The notes under the pieces are model-generated. The model saw only the letters and a program-made list of their open reading frames with translations, was not told the origin of the DNA and searched no databases. Shown here one piece after another: positions 35,789 to 45,520 of a DNA stretch of 64,000 nucleotides. The DNA comes from Dyella_A ginsengisoli (lineage in GTDB: Bacteria > Pseudomonadota > Gammaproteobacteria > Xanthomonadales > Rhodanobacteraceae): contig NZ_JADIKM010000003.1 of the NCBI RefSeq assembly GCF_044904665.1, positions 186,001-250,000 on the forward strand, in the 5' to 3' direction. The translations under genes were made by a program, and so were the position numbers. Within the stretch, counting starts at the first letter, position 1. Each line of letters opens with the position of its first letter.

Positions 35789-37771
35789 TCATTGGACCAC
35801 GCGCGGCACGTGAAAATCCCGCGCCGCGCGTTGAAAGGCCCGCAGCGATTCACGGGCCGGTTCGGTTTCACCGTATCGCAGCTGCAGGTACTGCTCCATC
35901 AGCTGCAGCAGCGTGTCGCGTTGCCCGGGCAGGGCGCGTGCTGCACGCCGCAGGTAGTGCTGCGGCCCCTCGCCGCGCCGACGCACGACCCCCGCCTTGC
36001 CGAGCTGGCGTTCCAGTCGTCGCAGGCCGGCCAGTGCCGGGTCGATGCGCGCCCGCCGCGCCAGTGCCCAGGCCAGGCCGATCGAGGCGAACAGCACGCT
36101 GCCCAGCACCAGCAGCAAGGTCAGCATCTGCGTATCGGTCTCCTGCACGCCGAACGGTGTGAGCAGGCCGCGCTGGCGCAGCGCATCGAAGCCGATAACG
36201 CCCTTGTCCCACCAGCGGTTGACGATGTCCCAGCGGTTGCGCAACCCCTGCAGCCAGGCGTCCTGGTACCAGGGACGATCGCTCCCGCCGGCCGCCGCCG
36301 CGGCGCCGAGGTTGACCCGCTCGGGCCGCACGGCCGCGGTGGGATCGACGCGCACCCAGCCGCGCCCGGCCACCCACACCTCGCTCCAGGCATGGGCGTC
36401 GGACTGGCGCACCAGCAGGTAGTTGCCGAACTTGTTCCAGAAGCCACCCTGGTAACCGGTGACCACGCGCGCCGGCACGCCTGCCGCGCGCATCAGCACG
36501 GTGAAGGCCGAGGCGTAGTACTCGCAGAAGCCTTCGTGCGTGGAGAACAGGAAGTCGTCCATGGCGTCGCGACCGAGCGGTGCAGGCGCCAGCGTGTAGC
36601 TAAAACCGCCGTCGTGGAACAGGTCCAGCGCGGCACGCACGATCGCGGCAGTGTCGTTGCCGTAGCGCGCATGCCATTGGCGGCCCAGTTCCAGCGTGCG
36701 GGGATTGAAGCCCTGCGGCAGCTGCAGCGCCGCCTGTCGCCCGCGATCCAGCGTGGGCTGCAGCCGATAGTGCAGGGCCGAGGTGAGATGGTAAGTGAGC
36801 GTGTCGTTGACCGGCTGCGCGCGCATCAGCATCCGCTCGCGCCGCAGCTCGGCGCCGTCGACGGTCTGCAGCGGCACGTCGAGCGCGGGCAGCACGCGCT
36901 GGCCGGTCGGCAGCAGGGTCACGGTGTAGCCGACCGAGTCGGCAGGCTCCACCGGATCGGCCGGACGGTTGGCGATGTCCACGGCGTGCCAGCTGCTGCC
37001 GTCGTAGTCCCACATCACGTAGGCGCGAAAATACAGCGATGCGCGTGGTGGCGGCAGAGAGCCATCGAAGGCGACGCGCATGGCCGGGCTGTCGTCGATC
37101 AGCAGTTCGGTCATCGCACCGGGCGACATCTCGCTGCTCAGGCCGGTGCGCGCCTCGTCCCGCTGAGGTGCACCCCACAGGGGCGAGCTCAGCCGCGGCA
37201 CCAATGCGAAGGTGAACAGCGTCAGTGGCAGCGAGGCCACCAGCAGCACCAGGCCCGGAACCAGCTGACGCGGCAGGCTGGTCGATGCCTGTGCGGGCTC
37301 CAGTGCGCGCAGGGCGGCAAACGCCGGTAGCAGGCCGATCGCCACGCCGATGGTGATGAGCAGGCTCTGGTCGAACAGCAGCGCAGCCATCAGCGCGAAG
37401 CAGGCGAAGGCGATGCCGACCCGCGCGTCGCGTGGCGTCTCGCTTTCCAGCAGCTTGAGCACCAGCAGGCCAACCGCCAGCGCCGAGCCGGGCGCGCGCC
37501 CGAACACCGTGCCGTAGGTGGTCAAGATCGCCAGCGTGAGCAGGGCGATCAGCGGCAGCTTCAGCCACGCCGGCGCCTTGCCCGGTTGCCTCCGACGTTG
37601 CCACCAGCGCAGCGCCAGCACGCCGCCGAGACCACCGCTGAGCCACCACGGCAGGTGGGGCGCGTGCAGCGCCAGCACGCCGAGCATGGTGAGCACCAGG
37701 AAGTCGAAGCTGCGCCGGTCGAGCGGTGCAGGCGCCAGCGGGCGTCGCAGCAGTCGCGCCAGCCAGCTCAC
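35789..37771 (-). CDS. TgpA-type transmembrane transglutaminase-like protein (DUF3488)
   Basis: A 660-residue inner-membrane protein: an N-terminal DUF3488 region with about five helices (for example SFDFLVLTMLGVLALHAPHLPWWL), a periplasmic transglutaminase-like domain with the Cys-His-Asp triad (Cys416 in GFCEYYASAFTVLMRAAGVPARVVTGYQ, His in SDAHAWSEVW, Asp in VDPTAAV), a further helix near residue 555 and a C-terminal DUF4129-like region. TgpA of Pseudomonas aeruginosa is essential there; its substrate is unclear. GTG 37771 overlaps the DUF58 stop by four bases. Confidence 0.9.
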   Translation of the reverse strand: MSWLARLLRRPLAPAPLDRRSFDFLVLTMLGVLALHAPHLPWWLSGGLGGVLALRWWQRRRQPGKAPAWLKLPLIALLTLAILTTYGTVFGRAPGSALAVGLLVLKLLESETPRDARVGIAFACFALMAALLFDQSLLITIGVAIGLLPAFAALRALEPAQASTSLPRQLVPGLVLLVASLPLTLFTFALVPRLSSPLWGAPQRDEARTGLSSEMSPGAMTELLIDDSPAMRVAFDGSLPPPRASLYFRAYVMWDYDGSSWHAVDIANRPADPVEPADSVGYTVTLLPTGQRVLPALDVPLQTVDGAELRRERMLMRAQPVNDTLTYHLTSALHYRLQPTLDRGRQAALQLPQGFNPRTLELGRQWHARYGNDTAAIVRAALDLFHDGGFSYTLAPAPLGRDAMDDFLFSTHEGFCEYYASAFTVLMRAAGVPARVVTGYQGGFWNKFGNYLLVRQSDAHAWSEVWVAGRGWVRVDPTAAVRPERVNLGAAAAAGGSDRPWYQDAWLQGLRNRWDIVNRWWDKGVIGFDALRQRGLLTPFGVQETDTQMLTLLLVLGSVLFASIGLAWALARRARIDPALAGLRRLERQLGKAGVVRRRGEGPQHYLRRAARALPGQRDTLLQLMEQYLQLRYGETEPARESLRAFQRAARDFHVPRVVQ

Positions 37772-38720
37772 GGCAGCAGGGCCAATGCGCTCATGCAGCG
37801 CGCGTAGTGGTCGGCGCCGCTGCCCGCGGCGATCTCCTGGGTGGGCAGCCACAGGCTGTAGCGACGGCGCTGGGCGTGCGCCTCGCCGACCCAGCGGGCG
37901 AGGCGCGCGATGCGCGATTCGCTGTCTAGGTGGCCGAGCTCGCGCCAGTCCAGCCGCCACTCCTCGTGCGACTGCGGTTGCTCGAAGTCCTTCACCAGCA
38001 GGCCCTCGTGGCGGGCGCTGGCCTTCCACGCCACGTGCCGCTGCGGATCGCCCACGCGATAGTCGCGCAGGGCGGCGAGGTCGTCGCCGCGGTGCAGGCG
38101 GCGGCGGGCGGGATCCTCGTCCGGCGCCTGCGGGGCGGGGCCGCGCGCTTCCGGGCGCGGCCACACCAGCACCGACTGCTCCGGATACAACCAGCTCCAC
38201 GCGCGGAACATGCCCAGCGGCCAGGTGCTCCACACGCGCAGCCGCGGCAGCGGCTGCCAGCCGCGGAATTCGGTGGCGATGGAGAACGCCACCTCGGTCT
38301 CGCCGGTGGCGCCGATGGCGAAGGCCTGGGTGCCGTCATCCAGATCCACCCGCACCGATTCGCGCGCCCGCGCGGCACGGAAGCCGAGGTGCAGGTCGAT
38401 CGGCTGGCCGGCAACGGCATGGCCGGCGCGGATGTGCACGAGCGTCACGCCGTCGAGCACGCGAAAGGCCAGCAGCATCGAGCTCATGCTCGCTGCGCCG
38501 AGCAGGCAGGTGAGCAGCAGGGCGGCGTTGTTGGTGTAGTTGAGCGAGCCCACCAGCATCACCAGCAGCAGCATGCCGAAGCCCAGGCCGAAGCCGGTCG
38601 GCACGATGTAGATGCGCCGGCGGTGCAGTTCGATCGGCAGCGGCTCGGGGCGGCGATAACGGGTCAGCGCGGGCAGGCGCCGTTCGGCCCAGCGCTGCAG
38701 GGCTTGCAGCGGAGCGGGCA

Positions 38721-38721
<1 letters not shown>
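37768..38721 (-). CDS. DUF58 domain membrane protein
   Basis: A 317-residue protein with two N-terminal helices (IYIVPTGFGLGFGMLLLVMLVGSLNYTNNAALLLTCLL) and a DUF58 domain ending in the diagnostic HRGDDLAALRDYRVGDPQRHVAWKASARHEGLLVKDFEQP (about residues 213-252). It is the middle gene of the MoxR-DUF58-TgpA unit found in many bacteria; DUF58 proteins are thought to work with the MoxR chaperone-like ATPase. Its ATG overlaps the MoxR stop by one base. Confidence 0.9.
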
Positions 38722-39659
<938 letters not shown>

Positions 39660-39700
39660 GTGGTTAGGCAGTTCCCTGGCGGCGCACCGGAGCGTGATGC

Positions 39701-41326
39701 ATGCGTGATCGATCCAGTGTAGTCGCGCCCGTCGCGCGCTGGCGAGCCGCATTCCTGGGGGCGTTTGTCGCACTGCTGCTGGTCAAGATCGCGCTCGCCG
39801 CGACGCTCGCGCCTTTCAGCGACGAGGCGTTCTACTGGCAGGAGAGCCGGCACCTCGCCTGGGGCTACAGCGACCTGCCGCCGCTGACCGCGTGGCTGAT
39901 CCGCCTCGGCGAAACCGTGGCGGGGCACGGCCTGCTCGGCATGCGCTGGCCGTTCCTGCTGCTGGGCGCGGCGCTGCCGTGGATCGTGGCGTGTTTCGCC
40001 CGCGAGGCGTTCGATGCACGCACGGGCTGGCAGGCCGGCCTGCTGTCTCTGGCGCTGCCGCTGGCCGGCACGCTCGGTGTGCTTGCCGTGCCGGACGTGC
40101 CGCTGACGGTGGCGATCATGCTGGCCGTGCTCGCGCTGCAGCGCGTGGCCGCCGCGGATCGATGGCGCGATTGGCTGCTGCTCGGCGGAGCGCTCGCGCT
40201 GGCGTGGATGACGCATTATCGCGCGGCCATGCCGATGCTGGTGGGGCTGCTGTTTCTTGCCTTTGCACCGCGAGGTCGCGCGCTGTGGCGACGTCGCGGT
40301 CTGTGGCTGGCGCTGGCGGTGGCGTCGCTCGGCTTGATCCCGCTGCTGGTGTCCAACTGGCAGCAACGTGGTGCCGGGGTCGCCTTCCAGCTGGTCGACC
40401 GCAATCCCTGGCAGTTCCACGCCAGTGCGCTGGTGCAGCCGCTGGAGCAGGCCCTGGCCTGCACGCCGCTGCTTTATGCGCTGCTGCTGTGGGCGGCGTG
40501 GCAGGCGTGGCGCCGCCGCCGCGAGGGAGCGCCGTGGGACGTGATCGCGTTCGTGGCGGTCGGGTTCCTCGGGCTGTATTTCGTGCTGGGCTTGTTTGCG
40601 GACGACCTGCGCTTTCGCGCGCACTGGCCGTTGCCGGGATATCTGCCGCTGCTCGCCGTATTGCCTGCGTTGTTATGGGCCGGGCAGAGTGCCCGAGCCG
40701 GCCGCCGCTGGTTGATGGCGGCGCTGGGCCTGGCTGTCGCGGGGCAGATGCTGGGGCTGGCGTACCTCGCACTGGCGGCCTCGCCGGGTGGGGCGACCCG
40801 CCTGGCCGGGCTGAAGGCTTTTCCATATGCCTTCGTCGGATGGCGCGAGGCGGCGCTGCAAGTCACCGCTGCGCGTGCCGACGATGCGGTGCTGGTCGCC
40901 GATAATTTTGTGCTCGCGGCCGAACTGGATTTCGCGCTCGGTGGCGATCGTCCGGATGACCGTCGGCCGGTTTACAGCTTGGACAGCCCCCTGAACATCA
41001 AGCACGGCCGCGCACCGCAGCTGGCGATCTGGCAGCGCGACGAGGCGGCACTGCGCGCCGCGCACGCGGGCCAGCCCATGCTGCTGGTGGTGGAGGAAAC
41101 CGCGCAGAGCGAGCGCGAGCGGCTGGTCTGGCAGGGCACGCTGTGCCGACGCATCGATGCGCCGCAACCGGCGGGACGGCTGGATCTCTACGGCGGTCGC
41201 AAGCGCTTCGCTTTCTATCGCGGGCGGGTGCCGTTGGTGGCACCTTCCGTGCTGCCGGCCTCGCCGGTTGAGCGCGAGGCCTGTCCGCTCTGGCGCGCAG
41301 CGCATGCGGCCGATATGGCGCGCTGA
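39701..41326 (+). CDS. GT39 family membrane glycosyltransferase (ArnT/PMT-like)
   Basis: A 541-residue integral membrane enzyme with roughly 11-12 helices. The first periplasmic loop carries the catalytic acidic pair (PFSDEAFYWQESRHLAWGYSDLPPLTAWLIRLG), the hallmark of the ArnT/dolichyl-phosphate-mannose family that moves a sugar from a polyprenyl-phosphate donor to lipid A, LPS or protein. The acceptor is unknown. The C-terminal ~170 residues form a periplasmic domain. GGAG eight bases upstream supports ATG 39701. It converges on the Maf gene with 10 bases between stops. Confidence 0.85.
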   Translation: MRDRSSVVAPVARWRAAFLGAFVALLLVKIALAATLAPFSDEAFYWQESRHLAWGYSDLPPLTAWLIRLGETVAGHGLLGMRWPFLLLGAALPWIVACFAREAFDARTGWQAGLLSLALPLAGTLGVLAVPDVPLTVAIMLAVLALQRVAAADRWRDWLLLGGALALAWMTHYRAAMPMLVGLLFLAFAPRGRALWRRRGLWLALAVASLGLIPLLVSNWQQRGAGVAFQLVDRNPWQFHASALVQPLEQALACTPLLYALLLWAAWQAWRRRREGAPWDVIAFVAVGFLGLYFVLGLFADDLRFRAHWPLPGYLPLLAVLPALLWAGQSARAGRRWLMAALGLAVAGQMLGLAYLALAASPGGATRLAGLKAFPYAFVGWREAALQVTAARADDAVLVADNFVLAAELDFALGGDRPDDRRPVYSLDSPLNIKHGRAPQLAIWQRDEAALRAAHAGQPMLLVVEETAQSERERLVWQGTLCRRIDAPQPAGRLDLYGGRKRFAFYRGRVPLVAPSVLPASPVEREACPLWRAAHAADMAR

Positions 41327-41336
41327 TCGAACCTGC

Positions 41337-41918
41337 TCAGGGAATCGCGTGTCCGGCGGCGCGCAGCAGTCGCGCCAGGGCGATCAACGGCAGGCCGATC
41401 AGTGCGCTGGGGTCGTCCGTCTCGATGCGCTCGAACAGACTGATGCCGAGTGCCTCGCACTTGAAGCTGCCGGCACAGTCCAGCGGCTGTTCGCGTTCGA
41501 CATAACGGGCAATCTCGCCGTCATCGAGGGCACGGAAGACGGCCCGGGTAAGGTCGACGTGGGTGCGCCTGGCGCCGGTGCGCGCATCCAGCAGGCACAG
41601 TGCCGTGTGGAAATGCACCGCGTGGCCGCTGCTGGCGCGCAGTTGCTGACGCGCGCGCTCCGCTGTGCCGGGCTTGTCCAGCACGTGGCCGCCGAGTTCG
41701 GCCACCTGGTCCGAGCCGATCACCAGCGCCTGCGGGTGGGTCTGCGCCACCGCCTCGGCCTTGGCGATCGCCAGCCGCAGCGCTCGTCCGGCCGGTGCCT
41801 CGTCGGGCAGTGCCGCCTCGTCGACGCCCGGCGCGGCCTGGGTGAAGTCCGCCAGCAGACGGCGCAGCAGCTCTGCGCGATAGCGCGAGGTCGAGCCGAG
41901 CACGATCGGCACCGTCAT
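41337..41918 (-). CDS. Maf-family nucleoside triphosphate pyrophosphatase (YceF type)
   Basis: A 193-residue house-cleaning enzyme that splits non-canonical nucleotides; the YceF subgroup prefers 7-methyl-GTP. Features are IVLGSTSRYRAELLRRL (family start with SxSxxR), VIGSDQVAELGGHVLDKPG, and YVEREQPLDCAGSFKCEALGISLFERIETDDPSALIGLPL, the last with the GSFxxE active-site segment. In E. coli yceF lies by yceD-rpmF too, here on the opposite strand. The ATG overlaps the stop of the upstream small membrane protein by four bases (ATGA), indicating coupling. Confidence 0.92.
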   Translation of the reverse strand: MTVPIVLGSTSRYRAELLRRLLADFTQAAPGVDEAALPDEAPAGRALRLAIAKAEAVAQTHPQALVIGSDQVAELGGHVLDKPGTAERARQQLRASSGHAVHFHTALCLLDARTGARRTHVDLTRAVFRALDDGEIARYVEREQPLDCAGSFKCEALGISLFERIETDDPSALIGLPLIALARLLRAAGHAIP

Positions 41919-42361
41919 GCGCCGGGACCGCGATGGATGTGGTCGCGCATGGCGTTGTCCAGATCGTGCTGGGCCTGGTTGAGTGCCGTCAGCAGCGGCT
42001 TCAGGCGGTCACGCGTGTCGCGCATCGACTGCGCCGTGGCATCGAGTTCCTGCTGGCTGGCCCAGGCGGAGCAGTCGCGAATCCACAGGCGCTGCTGCAG
42101 CAGGGCGCGCAGGCCGGCGTCGATCGCCTGGCGCGCATCCTTCTCGCTGGCCTGTGGCGTGTCCGGATTGACTGACATCACCGCGTGCGCCTGCTGCAGG
42201 CCGGTGCGGCAGGTCTTCAGATCCCCCTCCAGCCGGTCGGCCAGATCCAGTAGGGTCTGCAGGCTGGCGTTGCGTCGCCATTCGCGCTTGCGCTGGTTGA
42301 GGATCACGGCGACCAGCACGACCAGCAGCCCGAACAGGGCCGCGCCGCCGGCTATCATCAT
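41915..42361 (-). CDS. Hypothetical membrane-anchored coiled-coil protein
   Basis: A 148-residue protein of unknown function. It begins with one membrane helix (MMIAGGAALFGLLVVLVAVIL), then a basic stretch NQRKREWRR (cytoplasm-facing), then heptad-like helices (LQTLLDLADRLEGDLKTCRTGLQQAH, LDATAQSMRDTRDRLKPLLTALNQAQHDLDNAM). Start is uncertain: GTG at 42373 would add four residues and neither has a clear ribosome site. Its stop overlaps the Maf start. No family was recognised. Confidence 0.6.
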   Translation of the reverse strand: MMIAGGAALFGLLVVLVAVILNQRKREWRRNASLQTLLDLADRLEGDLKTCRTGLQQAHAVMSVNPDTPQASEKDARQAIDAGLRALLQQRLWIRDCSAWASQQELDATAQSMRDTRDRLKPLLTALNQAQHDLDNAMRDHIHRGPGA

Positions 42362-42481
42362 CTGGGGAGTCACAGGGCTGGATTCGCCGGAAATCGTCGG
42401 ACAGCCAGTCTGCCGCAAGCGGGGCGGCGCAGGCAAAGTGCGCCTGTGGGATGCTCAGGAGTGCGCGTCGCCGCTCCGTGG

Positions 42482-42510
42482 TTGACTTGAGGCGTGAGCA
42501 AACCCATAAT
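42482..42510 (+). promoter_or_regulatory. Sigma-70 promoter of the yceD-rpmF-fab unit
   Basis: TTGACT (42482-42487) and CATAAT (42505-42510) are exactly 17 bases apart, each with five of six consensus positions. The expected start point (42516-42518) is only two to four bases before the yceD ATG at 42520, implying a nearly leaderless mRNA. The -10 CATAAT forms an inverted repeat with ATTATG (42517-42522), which contains the start codon. Confidence 0.8.
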
Positions 42511-42519
42511 TTCGCGATT

Positions 42520-43035
42520 ATGTCCGTGACACTGCCAGAGTCCGTGGACGCTTGGCGCATGGTCTCGGCGCGGCGTTCCTTCGTCGGAACGCTTCCTGTG
42601 GCCTCGATGCCCCGCCTGTGCGGGATGCTGGCAGGCAGCGACGGGGAGATCGGGTTCGAGCTGGAGTTCGGTCGCGACGAGCTGGGCATGGCGTATCTCG
42701 ATGTACGTGCCGATGCGCCGCTGAGCGTGACCTGCCAGCGTTCGCTGGAGCCGTTCGTGCTGCCGGTATCGGTGCGCAATCGGCTCGGCCTGATCCGGTC
42801 GGAGCGCGAGGAGTCGGGGCTGTCGCCCGACTGCGAGCCGCTGCTGGTGGAGGACGACGGCAAGCTGGTGCTGGCCGATGTCATCGAGGACGAACTGTTG
42901 TTGGCGCTGCCGCTGGTCCCGGTCAATCCGGACAGCCAGCTGCCCGAAGAAGTGACAAGCCCGCCGGCGGACGAGAGTGCCGACGAGGGACGTACCGATA
43001 ACCCGTTCGCGGTGTTGCGCGAACTCAAGAAATAA
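42520..43035 (+). CDS. yceD: YceD (DUF177) family protein, linked to 23S rRNA accumulation
   Basis: A 171-residue protein of the family found upstream of rpmF in most bacteria, with links to 23S rRNA processing in E. coli and plants. It aligns by eye with E. coli YceD over SVDAWRMVSARRSFVG..., the motif TCQRSLEPF (one of the two usual Cys is Ser here), LVEDDGKLVLADVIEDELLLALPLVPVN. The usual N-terminus is met by ATG 42520; no ribosome-binding site precedes it and the promoter lies almost on top. It is followed by rpmF after 36 bases. Confidence 0.9.
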   Translation: MSVTLPESVDAWRMVSARRSFVGTLPVASMPRLCGMLAGSDGEIGFELEFGRDELGMAYLDVRADAPLSVTCQRSLEPFVLPVSVRNRLGLIRSEREESGLSPDCEPLLVEDDGKLVLADVIEDELLLALPLVPVNPDSQLPEEVTSPPADESADEGRTDNPFAVLRELKK

Positions 43036-43071
43036 CCCGCTCGAAACAAGCGATTACGTTGGAGATCCGCC

Positions 43072-43266
43072 ATGGCCGTTGCCAAGAGCCGCAAGACCCC
43101 GTCCACCCGCGGCATGCGTCGTTCGCACGACAAGCTGAAGACCGTGCAGCTGTCGACCGACCCGACCAGCGGTGAGGTGCACCTGCGCCACCACGTGACC
43201 GCCGACGGTTACTACCGCGGCAAGAAGGTCATCGAGACCGCCGTGGCGGCCGTCGAAGAGGATTGA
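43072..43266 (+). CDS. rpmF: 50S ribosomal protein L32
   Basis: The 64-residue ribosomal protein begins MAVAKSRKTPSTRGMRRSHDKL and contains LRHHVTADGYYRGKKV, the invariant L32 block. It has no Cys, so it is the zinc-free form, as in E. coli. GGAG precedes ATG 43072 by seven bases. A strong terminator lies 26 bases past the stop. In many proteobacteria plsX follows rpmF; here fabH does. Confidence 0.97.
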   Translation: MAVAKSRKTPSTRGMRRSHDKLKTVQLSTDPTSGEVHLRHHVTADGYYRGKKVIETAVAAVEED

Positions 43267-43292
43267 TCGGTCCCTTGCGGGATTCCGTTGGC

Positions 43293-43324
43293 AAAGCGGC
43301 GCGGTAACGCGCCGCTTTGCTTTT
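43293..43324 (+). terminator. Intrinsic terminator after rpmF
   Basis: AAAGCGGCGCG (43293-43303) pairs perfectly with CGCGCCGCTTT (43308-43318) around GTAA, followed by GCTTTT. It would separate yceD-rpmF from fabH, or attenuate read-through into the fatty-acid genes. Confidence 0.82.
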
Positions 43325-43424
43325 GTGCACAGGCGAACGTACTTTGTCGGTTCCGGTGCGGCCTTCTCCACCTCTGGCGTGGAAGCGGCGGACGCCCCGA
43401 GCGACCGTGCGAATGGATAGTTGA

Positions 43425-44399
43425 ATGACCCCGATCTTTTCCCGCATCACCGGCACCGGCAGCGCATTGCCGGATCGCGTCCTCACCAATGCCGACCTCG
43501 AGAAGATCGTCGACACCAGCGACGAGTGGATCCAGTCGCGCACCGGCATCCGCGAGCGGCACGTGGTCGCCGAGGGCGAAACCACCGCCGATCTCGCCGT
43601 GACCGCAGCGCAGCGTGCGCTGGAGGCGGCCGGCGTCAAGGCGTCCGAGCTGGACCTGATCGTGCTGGGCACGACCACGCCGGACATCATCTTTCCGTCC
43701 ACCGCCTGCCTGGTGCAGCACCGCATCGGCGCCAACGGCTGCGCCGCATTCGATGTGAACGCGGCCTGCTCGGGCTTCATGTACGCGCTGGGCATTGCCG
43801 ACAAGTTCATCAAGTGCGGGCAGTCGAAGAAAGTGCTGGTGATCGGCGCCGAAACGCTCACGCGCATGGTCGACTGGACCGAGCGCGAGACCTGCGTGCT
43901 GTTCGGCGATGGCGCTGGTGCGGTGGTGCTGGAAGCGTCGAGCGAGCCGGGCATCTATGCCACCTGCCTGCACGCGGACGGTGGCCACAAGGATCTGCTG
44001 TACAACCCGGTCGGCGTGTCCGCCGGCTTCACCGATGAGCCGAATCATGGCGTGCGCATCCGCATGTCCGGTCGCGAAGTGTTCAAGGTGGCGGTGAAAA
44101 CGCTGGACTCGCTGGTCGACGAGACGCTGCAGGCCGCCGGCATGCAGGAGTCGGATATCGACTGGCTGATTCCGCACCAGGCCAACCTGCGCATCATCGA
44201 GGCCACGGCCAAGCGGCTGAAGATGTCGATGGAACGGGTGGTGGTCACGGTCGACAAGCACGCCAACACCTCTTCGGGCTCGGTGCCGCTGGCGCTGGAC
44301 TACGCGGTGCGCTCGGGCAAGGTGCAGCGCGGACAGACCCTGCTGCTGGAAGCCTTCGGCGGCGGATTCACCTGGGCGTCGGCGCTGCTGCGCTACTGA
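43425..44399 (+). CDS. fabH: 3-oxoacyl-ACP synthase III
   Basis: FabH starts fatty-acid synthesis by condensing acetyl-CoA with malonyl-ACP. The 324-residue protein has the catalytic Cys115 (NAACSGFMYALG), His in WLIPHQANLRIIEAT and Asn in KHANTSSGSVPLAL, with SDEWIQSRTGIRERH near the N-terminus typical of FabH. It stands first in the fabH-fabD-fabG-acpP-fabF order. plsX, usual between rpmF and fabH in E. coli, is absent. Confidence 0.96.
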   Translation: MTPIFSRITGTGSALPDRVLTNADLEKIVDTSDEWIQSRTGIRERHVVAEGETTADLAVTAAQRALEAAGVKASELDLIVLGTTTPDIIFPSTACLVQHRIGANGCAAFDVNAACSGFMYALGIADKFIKCGQSKKVLVIGAETLTRMVDWTERETCVLFGDGAGAVVLEASSEPGIYATCLHADGGHKDLLYNPVGVSAGFTDEPNHGVRIRMSGREVFKVAVKTLDSLVDETLQAAGMQESDIDWLIPHQANLRIIEATAKRLKMSMERVVVTVDKHANTSSGSVPLALDYAVRSGKVQRGQTLLLEAFGGGFTWASALLRY

Positions 44400-44423
44400 T
44401 CGATCTTGTTGTGCACCACGCCG

Positions 44424-44446
44424 GATGCCGCCCCTCGGGGCGGCAT
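44424..44446 (+). other. Strong hairpin between fabH and fabD
   Basis: GATGCCGCCCC (44424-44434) pairs perfectly over 11 bases with GGGGCGGCATC (44437-44447 by pairing, last base within one position) around TC. No T run follows. It lies 24 bases past the fabH stop and about 90 before fabD and may stabilise or attenuate the transcript. Confidence 0.5.
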
Positions 44447-44538
44447 CTGCGTTCTATGGCACGAAACTTCGCGATACGGCTGCGTACGTCATCGATTGCT
44501 GGCACCATGCCGGTTTTACCACGCCGGGTTTTGCCTTC

Positions 44539-45486
44539 ATGACTGCACCTGTTTCCTCGCTGGCCTTCGTCTTTCCCGGTCAGGGCTCCCAGTCCGTCGG
44601 CATGCTGGCCGAGCTGGCCGAGTTGCACCCGGAGGTGAAGGCCGCGTTCGATGAAGCGTCGGACGGTGCGGGCGTCGACCTGTGGGCGCTCAGCCAGCAG
44701 GGTCCGGAGCAGCAGCTCAACCGCACCGAATACACCCAGCCGGCACTGCTGGCCGCCAGCGTGGCGGTGTGGCGCCTGTGGCGCGCGCAGGGCGGCGCGG
44801 TGCCGGCCCAGTTGGCGGGCCACAGCCTGGGCGAGTACAGCGCGCTGGTCGCCGCCGAGGCGATCGCGCTGCGTGACGCTGCGCACCTGGTGCGCATCCG
44901 TGGCCAGGCGATGCAGGAGGCGGCGCCGGAAGGTTCGGGCGCGATGGCCGCCGTGCTTGGCGCGGAGGATGCGGTGGTCGAGGAGGCCTGTCGCGACGCT
45001 TCCGGCGTGCACGTGGTGGTCGCGGCCAACTTCAATTCACCGGGCCAGGTGGTGATCGGCGGCCATGCCGATGCGGTGGACAAGGCGCTGGCGCTGCTGG
45101 CCGAGCGCGGCGTGCGCAAGGCGGTGAAGCTGCCGGTGAGCGTGCCCTCGCACACGCCGCTGATGCGCGAGGCCGCCAACCGGCTGGCCGAGGCGATGAC
45201 CGCGTATGCCTGGCACGTGCCGAAGATTCCCGTGGTGCAGAACGTGGACGCTCGCGTCCACGACGGCGTCGAGTCGATCCGCGAGGCGCTGGTCAGCCAG
45301 CTCTACCTGCCGGTGCGCTGGACCGGTTGCGTGCAGGCGCTGGTCGCCGGTGGCGCCACCCGCATCGCCGAGTGCGGTCCGGGCAAAGTGCTGGCCGGAC
45401 TGGTCAAGCGCATCGACAAGTCCATCGAGGCGCGCTCGCTCGGTACGCCGGGCGACTTCGAGGCCGCCCGCACCGAGTGGGTCTGA
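44539..45486 (+). CDS. fabD: Malonyl-CoA:ACP transacylase
   Basis: FabD moves malonyl from CoA to ACP. The 315-residue enzyme shows the nucleophile elbow AGHSLGEYSALV with Ser96, the N-terminal FVFPGQGSQSVGML, catalytic His in LPVSVPSHTPLM and NVDARVH. ATG 44539 (MTAPVSSLAFVFPG) is the family start; the open frame runs to 44425 but into the hairpin region. No clear ribosome-binding site is visible. fabG follows after 34 bases. Confidence 0.95.
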   Translation: MTAPVSSLAFVFPGQGSQSVGMLAELAELHPEVKAAFDEASDGAGVDLWALSQQGPEQQLNRTEYTQPALLAASVAVWRLWRAQGGAVPAQLAGHSLGEYSALVAAEAIALRDAAHLVRIRGQAMQEAAPEGSGAMAAVLGAEDAVVEEACRDASGVHVVVAANFNSPGQVVIGGHADAVDKALALLAERGVRKAVKLPVSVPSHTPLMREAANRLAEAMTAYAWHVPKIPVVQNVDARVHDGVESIREALVSQLYLPVRWTGCVQALVAGGATRIAECGPGKVLAGLVKRIDKSIEARSLGTPGDFEAARTEWV

Positions 45487-45520
45487 GAATTTACCGATTT
45501 CGAACTGCAGGGATTTGTGC

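Noticed and set aside
43267..43424. plsX between rpmF and fabH
   Set aside because: Only 158 bases separate the two genes, holding a terminator and no frame of useful length.
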